DNA of 5,841 nt from Erysipelotrichaceae bacterium (GTDB taxonomy: Bacteria; Bacillota_I; Bacilli_A; Erysipelotrichales; Erysipelotrichaceae), in the NCBI GenBank assembly GCA_016302195.1, contig JAEDOA010000098.1:1-5841 (forward strand), in the 5' to 3' direction. Numbering within the stretch: position 1 is the first letter of the stretch; the number at the start of each line of letters is the position of its first letter. The notes below the pieces were generated by a model. That model saw nothing but the letters and a program-made list of their open reading frames with translations. It was not told the origin of the DNA and made no database searches. Both the position numbers and the translations under genes were made by a program. Shown here piece by piece: positions 1 through 5,718 of the stretch.

Positions 1-11
1 AAAATGAATAG

Positions 12-20
12 AAAGGGTGA
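12..20 (+). promoter_or_regulatory. Ribosome binding site that sets the start of the first small gene
   Basis: AAAGGGTGA closely matches the Shine-Dalgarno consensus AAAGGAGGTGA and ends 5 bases before the ATG at 26. A GTG at 17, in the same frame, lies inside this site, so it is not a sensible start; the ATG at 26 is chosen. Confidence 0.7.
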
Positions 21-25
21 TTATT

Positions 26-208
26 ATGTTAGCGTTATTATATTTCATAAGTGTAATTAATTGTATATCTGCATTTATTTCGATTTATCTTCATCATTAT
101 TATCTTTCAGTTGTATTATTTTGTATTTGCGCTTTGATTATTATTTTTTCTATTGATTTTAAAAGAGTTAGGCAAGATATAAATAAGCAGTATTGTGAAA
201 AACAATAA
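26..208 (+). CDS. Small hydrophobic membrane protein of unknown function
   Basis: I do not recognise this 60-residue protein. Two hydrophobic stretches, about residues 2-21 and 27-43, look like transmembrane helices joined by a short His/Tyr loop (LHHYY). They are followed by a charged tail of about 17 residues (DFKRVRQD and on). The Lys/Arg-rich tail suggests that the C terminus is cytoplasmic and the protein is a helical hairpin in the membrane. Three cysteines are present: C13 in helix 1, C33 in helix 2 and C57 in the tail. The start is fixed by a well placed ribosome binding site. Its promoter must lie left of the window. A separate promoter follows its stop, so it is probably not obligatorily part of the next operon. 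A real small gene is likely because of the ribosome binding site and the clean two-helix pattern, but no function can be given. Confidence 0.6.
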   Translation: MLALLYFISVINCISAFISIYLHHYYLSVVLFCICALIIIFSIDFKRVRQDINKQYCEKQ

Positions 209-212
209 TGTG

Positions 213-241
213 TTGATTTTTGTTTGTGTTTGTTTTAAAAT
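213..241 (+). promoter_or_regulatory. Sigma-A-type promoter for the TSCPD-ABC operon
   Basis: The -35 box TTGATT (213-218, 4 of 6 consensus) and -10 box TAAAAT (236-241, 5 of 6) are separated by exactly 17 bases of T-rich DNA. Transcription would start near 248, giving a leader of about 20 bases before the ATG at 270. It lies just after the stop of the small membrane protein gene. No terminator hairpin is visible between that gene and this promoter, so read-through from the left may add to it. Confidence 0.6.
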
Positions 242-269
242 AGGAAAAGTGTAAAGGAGGTTAATAAAC

Positions 270-518
270 ATGAAGTTTGATTATGTGCCAAGTGGCGTTT
301 GTTCGCGTAAGTTTGAATTTGAAATCGAAGATGATGTAATTAAGAGTTTAGTTGTAACAGGGGGATGTCCAGGTAATTTAGCTGGCATTAGTAAACTATT
401 AGTAGGAATGAATATTGACGAAGTTATTGACCGCCTTCAGAATATTTGTTGTGGAGTAAAGCCAACAAGCTGTCCAGATCAAATAGCTAAAGCATTGATA
501 GCTTATAAGAATCAATAA
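270..518 (+). CDS. TSCPD domain-containing small protein (TIGR03905-like)
   Basis: This 82-residue soluble protein carries the TSCPD motif that names its family at residues 66-70, and a GGCPGN motif at 31-36. It has five cysteines: C11, C33, C60, C61 and C68. Stand-alone proteins of this size form an uncharacterised Bacillota family. The same domain occurs at the C terminus of B12-dependent ribonucleotide reductases, where its cysteines are thought to have a metal or redox role. A metal-binding or thiol role here is inference. The start is secure: AAAGGAGGTTAA at 253-264 ends 5 bases before the ATG. It appears to be the first gene of an operon with the ABC pair, 39 bases upstream of the first subunit. 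There is no signal peptide or membrane segment, so it should be cytoplasmic. Family assignment is confident; function is unknown. Confidence 0.88.
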   Translation: MKFDYVPSGVCSRKFEFEIEDDVIKSLVVTGGCPGNLAGISKLLVGMNIDEVIDRLQNICCGVKPTSCPDQIAKALIAYKNQ

Positions 519-523
519 TTGTT

Positions 524-557
524 CCTCCGATTGAATAAAAAGGAGGTTTTTTATTTT
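524..557 (+). promoter_or_regulatory. Hairpin overlapping the ribosome binding site of the first ABC gene, followed by a T-run
   Basis: CCTCC (524-528) is exactly complementary to GGAGG (542-546), which is the core of the ribosome binding site (AGGAGG, 541-546) for the ATG at 558. Two further A-T pairs are possible inside the 13-base loop. TTTTTTATTTT follows immediately at 547-557, giving the shape of a weak intrinsic terminator. The element could sequester the ribosome binding site, cause partial termination between the TSCPD gene and the ABC genes, or both. The stem is only 5 GC-rich pairs, so any effect is probably partial. The spacing from GGAGG to the ATG is 11 bases, on the long side. 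The site also argues against the in-frame TTG at 519, which lies upstream of it, as the start. Confidence 0.45.
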
Positions 558-2351
558 ATGTCCATAATGGGATTTATAAGAAAATATTTAGGGAAATTAT
601 GGGTTAAACAGGTATTAGTATTTCTAATAGTTATAATTTATACCTTTGGAAATTTGTTTTCACCATTAATGTTCTCTTTTATTATCGACAATTTGATAGA
701 AGGAAAACAGATTACTTCGCCAATTTTTCTTTTTTTGACAAACAACCTAGGTGGAGTAGAGTATTTAAGAAATAATTTGTGGCTAGCTGCAATTGTATTA
801 GTATTAGTAAATGTGGTTGTTGGATTGTGTATTTTCTTTAGAGGAAAATTGAACAGTGAAATATCTCAACAGATGAGCCAGGATATTCGAAATGATTTAT
901 ATAATAACATTCAATTGTGGCCATATTCTACATTGAGTAGAAGTAAGGCAGGAGATTTGATTCAAAGATGCACAAGCGATGTTGAAGTTGTTAGACAGTT
1001 TTTCTCTGGTCAGTTAGCCGAGGTAGTATACGCTGTTAGTATTACAGTGTTTGCTAATGTAGTATTATTTTCAATTAATAGTTCATTGGCAATCTATTCA
1101 CTAGTTACTCTTCCAGTGTTATTTATTGTCTCGCTGTTGTTTTTTAAGAGTATTCAAAAGTTTTTTACCAGATTTGATGAAACTGAGGCGGAACTTACAA
1201 CTGTTATGCAGGAGAATTTAGCGAATTTAAGAGTAGTAAGAGCTTTTAATCGCGAGAAGTACGAAATGGATAAATTCTCAATCAAGAATAAGGAATTATC
1301 AAAAATTGATTTTGAATTAATTAATCATTTGGGTTTTCAATGGGGTGTTGGTGGCTCTTTATCAATGGCTCAGGTATTATTGACAACTTTGATAGGTATT
1401 TTCTTTGTTATAAACAATCAAATAACAATTGGTCAGTTTTCGGTATTTATTTCATACCAATCAATGATTGTTTATCCAGTAAGATCACTTGCTAGATTGT
1501 TGAGCAATATGGGTAAAATGAAAGTATCTATTGAAAGACTATTGGAAATACTTAATGAAAAAACTGAAGATATTGAATCAGGAAAAGTATTGGATATTAA
1601 GGGAGATATCAAATTTTCACATGTTGGATTTCAATATGATGATGGAACCTTTCCAGTATTAAAAGATATTTCTTTTTCTGTAAAACCAAATGAAACATTA
1701 GCTATACTAGGACCAACTGGATCTGGAAAGAGCACCCTTGTTCATCTATTGACTGGACTATTGGATTATACAGAAGGTTCAATTACTATTGATTCAGTTG
1801 AATTAAAGGATATTCAGAAAAAGTGTTTAAGAAAGAATGTTGGCATCGTATTACAAGAACCATTCTTATTTTCCAAAACAATTTACGATAATATTAAGAT
1901 TTCAAGAAAAGATGCTGATAAGTCAAAGGTATATGCAGCTGCAAAAATAGCTTCGGTTCATGATGTTATTAGTGAATTCTCAGGTGGCTATGATACTTTA
2001 GTTGGTGAGAAGGGAGTTACTTTATCAGGCGGTCAGAAACAGCGTATCGCCATAGCAAGAACAATAATTAACGATTGTCCTATCTTAATATTTGATGATT
2101 CATTAAGTGCGGTTGATACACAAACAGATAACGAAATCAGAAAAGCAATAAAAAGCTTAAGAAAGAAATGCACAACAATTATTATTGCTCATAGAATTTC
2201 TTCTGCCCAGGATGCTGATCACATTATCGTACTTGAAAATGGAAGGATTACTCAAAATGGTAATCATCAACAATTAGTAAATCAGCCAGGCCTGTATAAA
2301 CGTATATATGAAATTCAAACAGCAATGAAGGAGGGTGATATAAATGAGTAA
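558..2351 (+). CDS. ABC exporter half-transporter, subunit with degenerate catalytic site (heterodimer partner 1)
   Basis: This 597-residue protein is a full-length type I (type IV fold) ABC exporter half, with a membrane domain fused to an ATPase domain. Six helices lie at about 19-42, 74-94, 155-173, 176-197, 262-285 and 290-312. The ATPase domain starts near 348. It has an A-loop Tyr at 360, Walker A GPTGSGKST (385-393), Q-loop Gln 433, a canonical LSGGQ signature (489-493), Walker B ILIFDD (509-514), D-loop (515-520) and switch His 545. The residue after the Walker B Asp, normally the catalytic Glu, is Asp 514. That is typical of the non-catalytic site in heterodimeric exporters such as BmrC of BmrCD or TM287 of TM287/288. 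With the next gene it should form an inner-membrane exporter of drugs, lipids or peptides; the substrate is not readable. The ATG at 558 is preferred over an upstream in-frame TTG at 519 because AGGAGG lies at 541-546. A closely matched homodimer is unlikely. Confidence 0.92.
   Translation: MSIMGFIRKYLGKLWVKQVLVFLIVIIYTFGNLFSPLMFSFIIDNLIEGKQITSPIFLFLTNNLGGVEYLRNNLWLAAIVLVLVNVVVGLCIFFRGKLNSEISQQMSQDIRNDLYNNIQLWPYSTLSRSKAGDLIQRCTSDVEVVRQFFSGQLAEVVYAVSITVFANVVLFSINSSLAIYSLVTLPVLFIVSLLFFKSIQKFFTRFDETEAELTTVMQENLANLRVVRAFNREKYEMDKFSIKNKELSKIDFELINHLGFQWGVGGSLSMAQVLLTTLIGIFFVINNQITIGQFSVFISYQSMIVYPVRSLARLLSNMGKMKVSIERLLEILNEKTEDIESGKVLDIKGDIKFSHVGFQYDDGTFPVLKDISFSVKPNETLAILGPTGSGKSTLVHLLTGLLDYTEGSITIDSVELKDIQKKCLRKNVGIVLQEPFLFSKTIYDNIKISRKDADKSKVYAAAKIASVHDVISEFSGGYDTLVGEKGVTLSGGQKQRIAIARTIINDCPILIFDDSLSAVDTQTDNEIRKAIKSLRKKCTTIIIAHRISSAQDADHIIVLENGRITQNGNHQQLVNQPGLYKRIYEIQTAMKEGDINE
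2328..2338 (+). promoter_or_regulatory. Ribosome binding site of the second ABC gene, inside the first
   Basis: AAGGAGGGTGA lies within the last codons of the first ABC gene and ends 5 bases before the ATG at 2344. The two reading frames overlap by 8 bases (2344-2351). This arrangement supports translational coupling and near-equal production of the two subunits, as expected for a 1:1 heterodimer. Confidence 0.75.
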
Positions 2352-4179
2352 TATTCAATTTGAAGAAAAAACTTATAATACCGACTCCTTAGACATCGGT
2401 TTATGGAAAAAAATCTTATCTTTACTTGGCAGAAGCAAAAAGCATTTGATTATTCTGGGAATATTAATGGTATTTATGGCAATGTTGGATGTTGTTAGAC
2501 CATATTTGGATAAAATAGCAATAGATTATTTTGCTAAAGGTGATTTTAAAACAGAAGAAATTATCCTATATGCTATTACATATTTGGCTGTAGTAATTCT
2601 AAATGGAATAATGGTCTATAGCTTTACAAGACAGTCAGCCCATATCGAATCTGGATTTATGCAGGATTTACGAGATAAATTGTTTAATAAAGTACAGATG
2701 TTGTCTTATTCATACTTTGATAAAACACCTACAGGCTGGATCATGTCTAGATTAACAAGTGATGTTGGCAGGCTTGCTGAAATATTAGCCTGGTCTTTGA
2801 CCGACTTGGTATGGGGTTTTGCTATTATGATAGCAGCAAGTGTCATTATGATAAAATCAAACTGGCAGCTAGCCTTAATAGTATTAGCAGTTGTTCCATT
2901 TTTAGCAGCTATTTCCATGTGGTTTCAAATCAGAATATTAAAAAACTATCGTAAGGTAAGAGCGATTAATTCAAAAATAACAAATTCTTTCAATGAGGGA
3001 ATAAATGGAGCTAAAACCACCAAAACATTAGTTTTAGAGCAACAAAATTTAAATGAGTTTAAGACTTTAACCAATTCATATCGCCTATCTGCCAATAAAG
3101 CTGCCTATTTCTCAAGTGCTTTCATGCCAATAGTATTATCAATAACTGCTATTTCGACAGGATTTCTATTATGGTATGGAGGTCATCAGGTATTAATGCA
3201 ACAAATGCAGTTTGGTACCTTAATGATGTTTACCGAATATGCAACGCAGTTTTTTGACCCATTAAAACAAATCGCAAATGTTTTAGCCGAATTACAGATG
3301 GCTCAGGCATCTGCAGAAAGAGTTTTATCATTATTAGATGAAGATGTTGATATTAAGGACAGCCAAGAGGTTATTGAAAAATATGGTACTGTCTTTGAAG
3401 GTAAATCACAGAATTATCCTGATATTAAAGGGGATGTAGAATTTAAAAATGTCAACTTCTCATATATTGAAAACGAACCAATTCTTGTAGACTTTAATCT
3501 AAAGGTTAAAGCAGGTCAATCAGTTGCTTTAGTAGGTGAAACTGGAAGTGGTAAAAGTACAATTATCAATTTGCTAAGTCGCTTCTATCAGCCAACCTCA
3601 GGTCAGATATTAATAGATGGAGTTGACTATAGAGAACGTTCAATCGGATGGCTACATAGTAATTTGGGCTATGTTCTACAAACCCCAACGTTATTTACTG
3701 GTACAGTAAAAGATAATGTTCGCTATGGAAATTTAAATGCTACTGATCAGCAGATTATTGAGGCTTGTAAAATGGTTGATGCCGATAGTTTTATTAACAA
3801 GCTGGATAAAGGATATGATAGTGACGTTGGTGAAGGTGGAGGCAAATTGTCAACTGGTGAAAAACAATTGTTGTCATTTGCTAGAGCCATAGTTAGTAAT
3901 CCTGCTTTGTTCATCTTAGATGAGGCAACTAGTTCAGTAGATACAGAAACTGAAAAGAAAATTCAAAACGCAATAAATGTAGTATTGAAAAATAGAACAA
4001 GTTTCATTGTTGCTCACCGCTTATCAACAATTATTAATTCAGATATTATTCTTGTTATTGATAAGGGTAGAATTGTTGAATCAGGTAAGCATGATGATCT
4101 TATGAAGAAAAAAGGCTATTATTATCGCCTTTACATCAATCAGTTTAATCAAGAAGTACAAAAACAATTACTTGGCTAA
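2344..4179 (+). CDS. ABC exporter half-transporter, catalytic subunit (heterodimer partner 2)
   Basis: This 611-residue ABC exporter half has the same domain order as its neighbour. Six helices lie at about 34-52, 73-95, 155-171, 174-196, 258-279 and 288-312. A linker of roughly 20 residues (about 340-362) comes before the ATPase domain. That domain has an A-loop Tyr at 374, Walker A GETGSGKST (398-406), Q-loop Gln 446, Walker B LFILDE with catalytic Glu 527, D-loop SSVD (530-533) and switch His 558. The signature motif is altered: LSTGE at 502-506 in place of LSGGQ. In the expected head-to-tail dimer, this Walker A/B pairs with the normal LSGGQ of partner 1 to make the active site. Its own altered signature faces partner 1's Asp-substituted Walker B to make the degenerate site. 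The protein resembles the B. subtilis YheH/BmrD and YfiC group of multidrug exporters; substrate unknown. It is followed at once by a terminator hairpin. Confidence 0.93.
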   Translation: MSNIQFEEKTYNTDSLDIGLWKKILSLLGRSKKHLIILGILMVFMAMLDVVRPYLDKIAIDYFAKGDFKTEEIILYAITYLAVVILNGIMVYSFTRQSAHIESGFMQDLRDKLFNKVQMLSYSYFDKTPTGWIMSRLTSDVGRLAEILAWSLTDLVWGFAIMIAASVIMIKSNWQLALIVLAVVPFLAAISMWFQIRILKNYRKVRAINSKITNSFNEGINGAKTTKTLVLEQQNLNEFKTLTNSYRLSANKAAYFSSAFMPIVLSITAISTGFLLWYGGHQVLMQQMQFGTLMMFTEYATQFFDPLKQIANVLAELQMAQASAERVLSLLDEDVDIKDSQEVIEKYGTVFEGKSQNYPDIKGDVEFKNVNFSYIENEPILVDFNLKVKAGQSVALVGETGSGKSTIINLLSRFYQPTSGQILIDGVDYRERSIGWLHSNLGYVLQTPTLFTGTVKDNVRYGNLNATDQQIIEACKMVDADSFINKLDKGYDSDVGEGGGKLSTGEKQLLSFARAIVSNPALFILDEATSSVDTETEKKIQNAINVVLKNRTSFIVAHRLSTIINSDIILVIDKGRIVESGKHDDLMKKKGYYYRLYINQFNQEVQKQLLG

Positions 4180-4212
4180 AAAAATAAAGGGATTTGAATT
4201 TCAAGTCCCTTT
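4178..4212 (-). terminator. Intrinsic terminator between convergent genes, best in the minus direction
   Basis: AAAGGGA (4186-4192) pairs with TCCCTTT (4206-4212), and the stem continues inward for five more pairs, including one G-T, to a three-base loop: 12 pairs in all. On the minus strand the stem is followed by ATTTTTTTA (4185-4177), an ideal U-tract, so this should terminate the DUF5662 transcript. On the plus strand the T-rich stretch after the stem is interrupted (TTTAGTCATTTTT), but the hairpin probably also stops transcripts from the ABC operon. The minus-strand stop codon (4211-4213) lies in the stem. Confidence 0.8.
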
Positions 4213-4735
4213 AGTCATTTTTAATAATCTTTAGCGCAGTTTTCAAATCATTTTCAGCGACAATTTGTAAATATTTTTTAAGTAACAGGTATGTTTTTTC
4301 AGGAATAAATCTTTTTTCAATCGAGTTTTCCAAAAATTCCAGGGCACTAGAATTGTGGTATTTATCTTTTTGATAAACCATACAAGCGGCTATTCTATCT
4401 GCTACCATTTCTTTGACGTATTTCTTTGGCGGATCGATAAATTCAATTTGACCAGATTCAAAATCAACCCAGTATTGCCAATGATGTTTATTAATTCCTT
4501 TATGGTGCAACCAGCAGGTTGAATAACCATTTTCCTGTCTTTCTTCATTAATTGGTGAATGGGTGCCACTGTAATATTTTACTGATGGCAAAAATTCTGT
4601 TGGTGAATACTTGCTCAAATCATGAGTTAGTCCTTGGAAATATAAACCAAGCGCAAAACAATTTTTGCACACCAAAAATCTATGCTTATTTACTGTGTTT
4701 AAGTGCTTGAAAAAGTTTATCAAATAATTTGCCAT
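4211..4735 (-). CDS. DUF5662 family protein
   Basis: This 174-residue soluble protein matches the DUF5662 family, which is common in Bacillota and uncharacterised. The family pattern is clear: HLNTVNKHRF near the N terminus (11-20), QGLTHDLSKYS (34-44), a WLHHKG..KHHWQYW block (76-89), and VADRIAACM (111-119). The spaced His and Asp residues (H11 or H18, H38-D39, H77/H78, H84/H85, D113) look like a metal-binding set reminiscent of HD-domain hydrolases, but that is inference. The ATG is well supported as the start: an in-frame TAA lies two codons upstream and no other Met occurs before residue 110. There is no proper ribosome binding site; AAGG sits only one base from the ATG. The gene is alone on its strand, divergent from ribU and convergent with the ABC operon. 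No function can be assigned. Confidence 0.85.
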   Translation of the reverse strand: MANYLINFFKHLNTVNKHRFLVCKNCFALGLYFQGLTHDLSKYSPTEFLPSVKYYSGTHSPINEERQENGYSTCWLHHKGINKHHWQYWVDFESGQIEFIDPPKKYVKEMVADRIAACMVYQKDKYHNSSALEFLENSIEKRFIPEKTYLLLKKYLQIVAENDLKTALKIIKND

Positions 4736-4743
4736 ACCTTAGT

Positions 4744-4772
4744 AAAATAGCACTATTTCATAGTTTTTTCAA
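4744..4772 (-). promoter_or_regulatory. Probable promoter of the DUF5662 gene, giving a near-leaderless mRNA
   Basis: Read on the minus strand, TTGAAA (4772-4767) and TATTTT (4749-4744) are separated by 17 bases. The -35 box matches 5 of 6 and the -10 box 4 of 6. A start 6-7 bases beyond the -10 box would fall at about 4737-4738, only two or three bases before the ATG at 4735. The lack of a spaced ribosome binding site agrees with this. A promoter further upstream cannot be excluded, since TATAAT also occurs on the minus strand at 4806-4801, though without a good -35 box. Confidence 0.45.
4745..4758. repeat. Short inverted repeat over the DUF5662 -10 region
   Basis: AAATAG (4745-4750) and CTATTT (4753-4758) are exact inverted copies separated by two bases, and they overlap the -10 box of the minus-strand promoter. 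The position suits a repressor operator. The arms are AT-rich and short, so chance is a fair explanation. Confidence 0.3.
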
Positions 4773-4780
4773 GAGTGGTA

Positions 4781-4808
4781 TTGACTATAATAAATAATTG
4801 ATTATAAT
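4781..4808 (+). promoter_or_regulatory. Promoter of the riboswitch-ribU transcript
   Basis: TTGACT (4781-4786, 5 of 6) and a perfect TATAAT (4803-4808) are separated by 16 bases. Transcription would begin near 4815, about 10 bases before the riboswitch. The -10 box lies inside the perfect 10-base palindrome GATTATAATC (4800-4809). Confidence 0.75.
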
Positions 4809-4822
4809 CGTATTTGACATAA

Positions 4823-4930
4823 GTCTTCAGGGCGGAGTGAAATTCTCCACCGGCGGTATAGTCCGCGAGCGCAAGAAGCGTTGAATTGGTGAAATTCCAA
4901 TACCGACAGTATAGTCTGGATGGAAGAGGA
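4823..4930 (+). promoter_or_regulatory. FMN riboswitch (RFN element)
   Basis: The conserved RFN core is complete. TCTTCAGGG opens at 4824-4832. It is followed by the P2 hairpin with GTGAAATTC, the ACCGGCGGTATAGTCCGCGAGC block (4849-4870), a short variable P4 arm, and the P5 hairpin TTGGTGAAATTCCAA. The closing block is TACCGACAGTATAGTCTGG with GGAAGA (about 4901-4927). Closing helix P1 pairs TCTTC (4824-4828) with GAAGA (4923-4927). This RNA class binds FMN and turns off riboflavin synthesis or uptake genes. Here it precedes ribU with a terminator in between, so control is by transcription termination. The 5' P1 strand can alternatively pair with the left arm of that terminator (see findings). 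Confidence 0.97.
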
Positions 4931-4953
4931 CAGTTTTTAGTTCTTCTTTTGTG

Positions 4954-4983
4954 CCTGAAGAGTTATTCTCAGGTTTTTATTTT
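4954..4983 (+). terminator. Regulated terminator of the FMN riboswitch
   Basis: The stem pairs 4954-4962 with 4966-4973 (CCTGA-A-GAG with TTCTCAGG), giving eight pairs, one of them G-T, with A4959 bulged and a TTA loop. TTTTTATTTT (4974-4983) follows. It lies between the FMN aptamer and the ribU ribosome binding site (AGGAGG, 4989-4994), as expected for an expression platform. TCTTCAGG at 4824-4831 is exactly complementary to 4954-4961 and is the likely antiterminator partner. A local alternative pairs TTCTTC (4941-4946) with GAAGAG (4957-4962). Confidence 0.85.
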
Positions 4984-5004
4984 GGAATAGGAGGATAAAA
5001 AAAC

Positions 5005-5718
5005 ATGAGTAAACTTTTAGAAAGCGTAAAAAACAGTGCAAGTTTTATTCTTGTCTGGGTTATTACCTTTGTTGCTCTTTATGTCTTGGCCAAACTAATT
5101 GAGAATAAACTCTCTCACAACGAAAAAAAAGCAGTCGGGATAAAAAGATTATCACTTATTGCGATGTTTTCAGCTTTGGCTGGCGTATTGATGTCAATTG
5201 AATTTCCATTATTCTTTGCTCCATCATTCTATAAGTTTGATTTCAGCGAGTTGCCTGTCTTGATGATTTCATTTTATTTAGGGCCATCTGCAGGTGTCAT
5301 AGTTGCCTTTTTAAAGGTAGTTATTAAAATCTTGATAAGATCAACTACTACAGCATTTGTGGGTGACTTCGCTAATTTCTTGACATGCTGTGCTTTGGTT
5401 TTGCCAGCATCAATAATTTATTTAAAGAGCAAGAGTAAAAAATCGGCAGTCATTGCTTTAGTTGCTGGAACTTTAACATTAACAATTTTTGGCAGCTTCT
5501 TTAATGCATTTTACTTGATTCCTACTTTCTCTAAATTATTTGGCTTACCACTTGATGTTATCGTACAAATGGGAACTAAAGTAAACCCAGCAATTACTTC
5601 TGTAAATACTTTAGTGCTATTTGCGGTTGTACCATTTAATTTGTTAAAAGGAACTGTTGTTTCGATATTAACGATGCTGTTGTATAAACGCTTGGAAAAA
5701 ATCTTTTTCAAAAAATAA
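5005..5718 (+). CDS. ribU: Riboflavin ECF transporter substrate-binding (S) component RibU
   Basis: RibU binds riboflavin in the membrane and, with the shared ECF module (EcfA, EcfA', EcfT, not in this window), imports it. The 237-residue protein shows the family core from about residue 49: an AxxxA contact motif in the first core helix (A53-A57), EFP (66-68), then KFDFSELPVL (77-86), LGPSAG (92-97), TTTAFVGDFANF (114-125) and FNAFYLIP (166-173). Core helices are at about 49-66, 83-108, 122-140, 147-170 and 198-228. An additional hydrophobic helix at about 13-32 with a charged linker (33-48) precedes this core. RibU proteins are usually near 190-210 residues, so this copy is extended. AGGAGG at 4989-4994 supports the ATG, and there is no Met between residue 1 and M54 in the core. 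The FMN riboswitch upstream independently supports the riboflavin assignment. Confidence 0.93.
   Translation: MSKLLESVKNSASFILVWVITFVALYVLAKLIENKLSHNEKKAVGIKRLSLIAMFSALAGVLMSIEFPLFFAPSFYKFDFSELPVLMISFYLGPSAGVIVAFLKVVIKILIRSTTTAFVGDFANFLTCCALVLPASIIYLKSKSKKSAVIALVAGTLTLTIFGSFFNAFYLIPTFSKLFGLPLDVIVQMGTKVNPAITSVNTLVLFAVVPFNLLKGTVVSILTMLLYKRLEKIFFKK

Noticed and set aside
17..25. GTG at 17 as the start of the small membrane protein
   Set aside because: The GTG lies within the ribosome binding site of the ATG at 26.
4..60. Short plus-strand frame from the ATG at position 4, 18 codons
   Set aside because: It overlaps the ribosome binding site and start of the better supported gene and has no signals of its own within the window.
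519..557. In-frame TTG at 519 as the start of the first ABC gene, giving a 610-residue protein
   Set aside because: No ribosome binding site precedes it; AGGAGG at 541-546 clearly serves the ATG at 558, and the extra 13 residues do not belong to the usual N terminus of the family.
2706..2918. 70-codon open frame on the minus strand
   Set aside because: It lies wholly inside the membrane domain of the second ABC gene, has no ribosome binding site and no domain features; it is an antisense shadow.
5511..5711. 66-codon open frame on the minus strand
   Set aside because: It lies wholly inside ribU, antisense, with no supporting signals.
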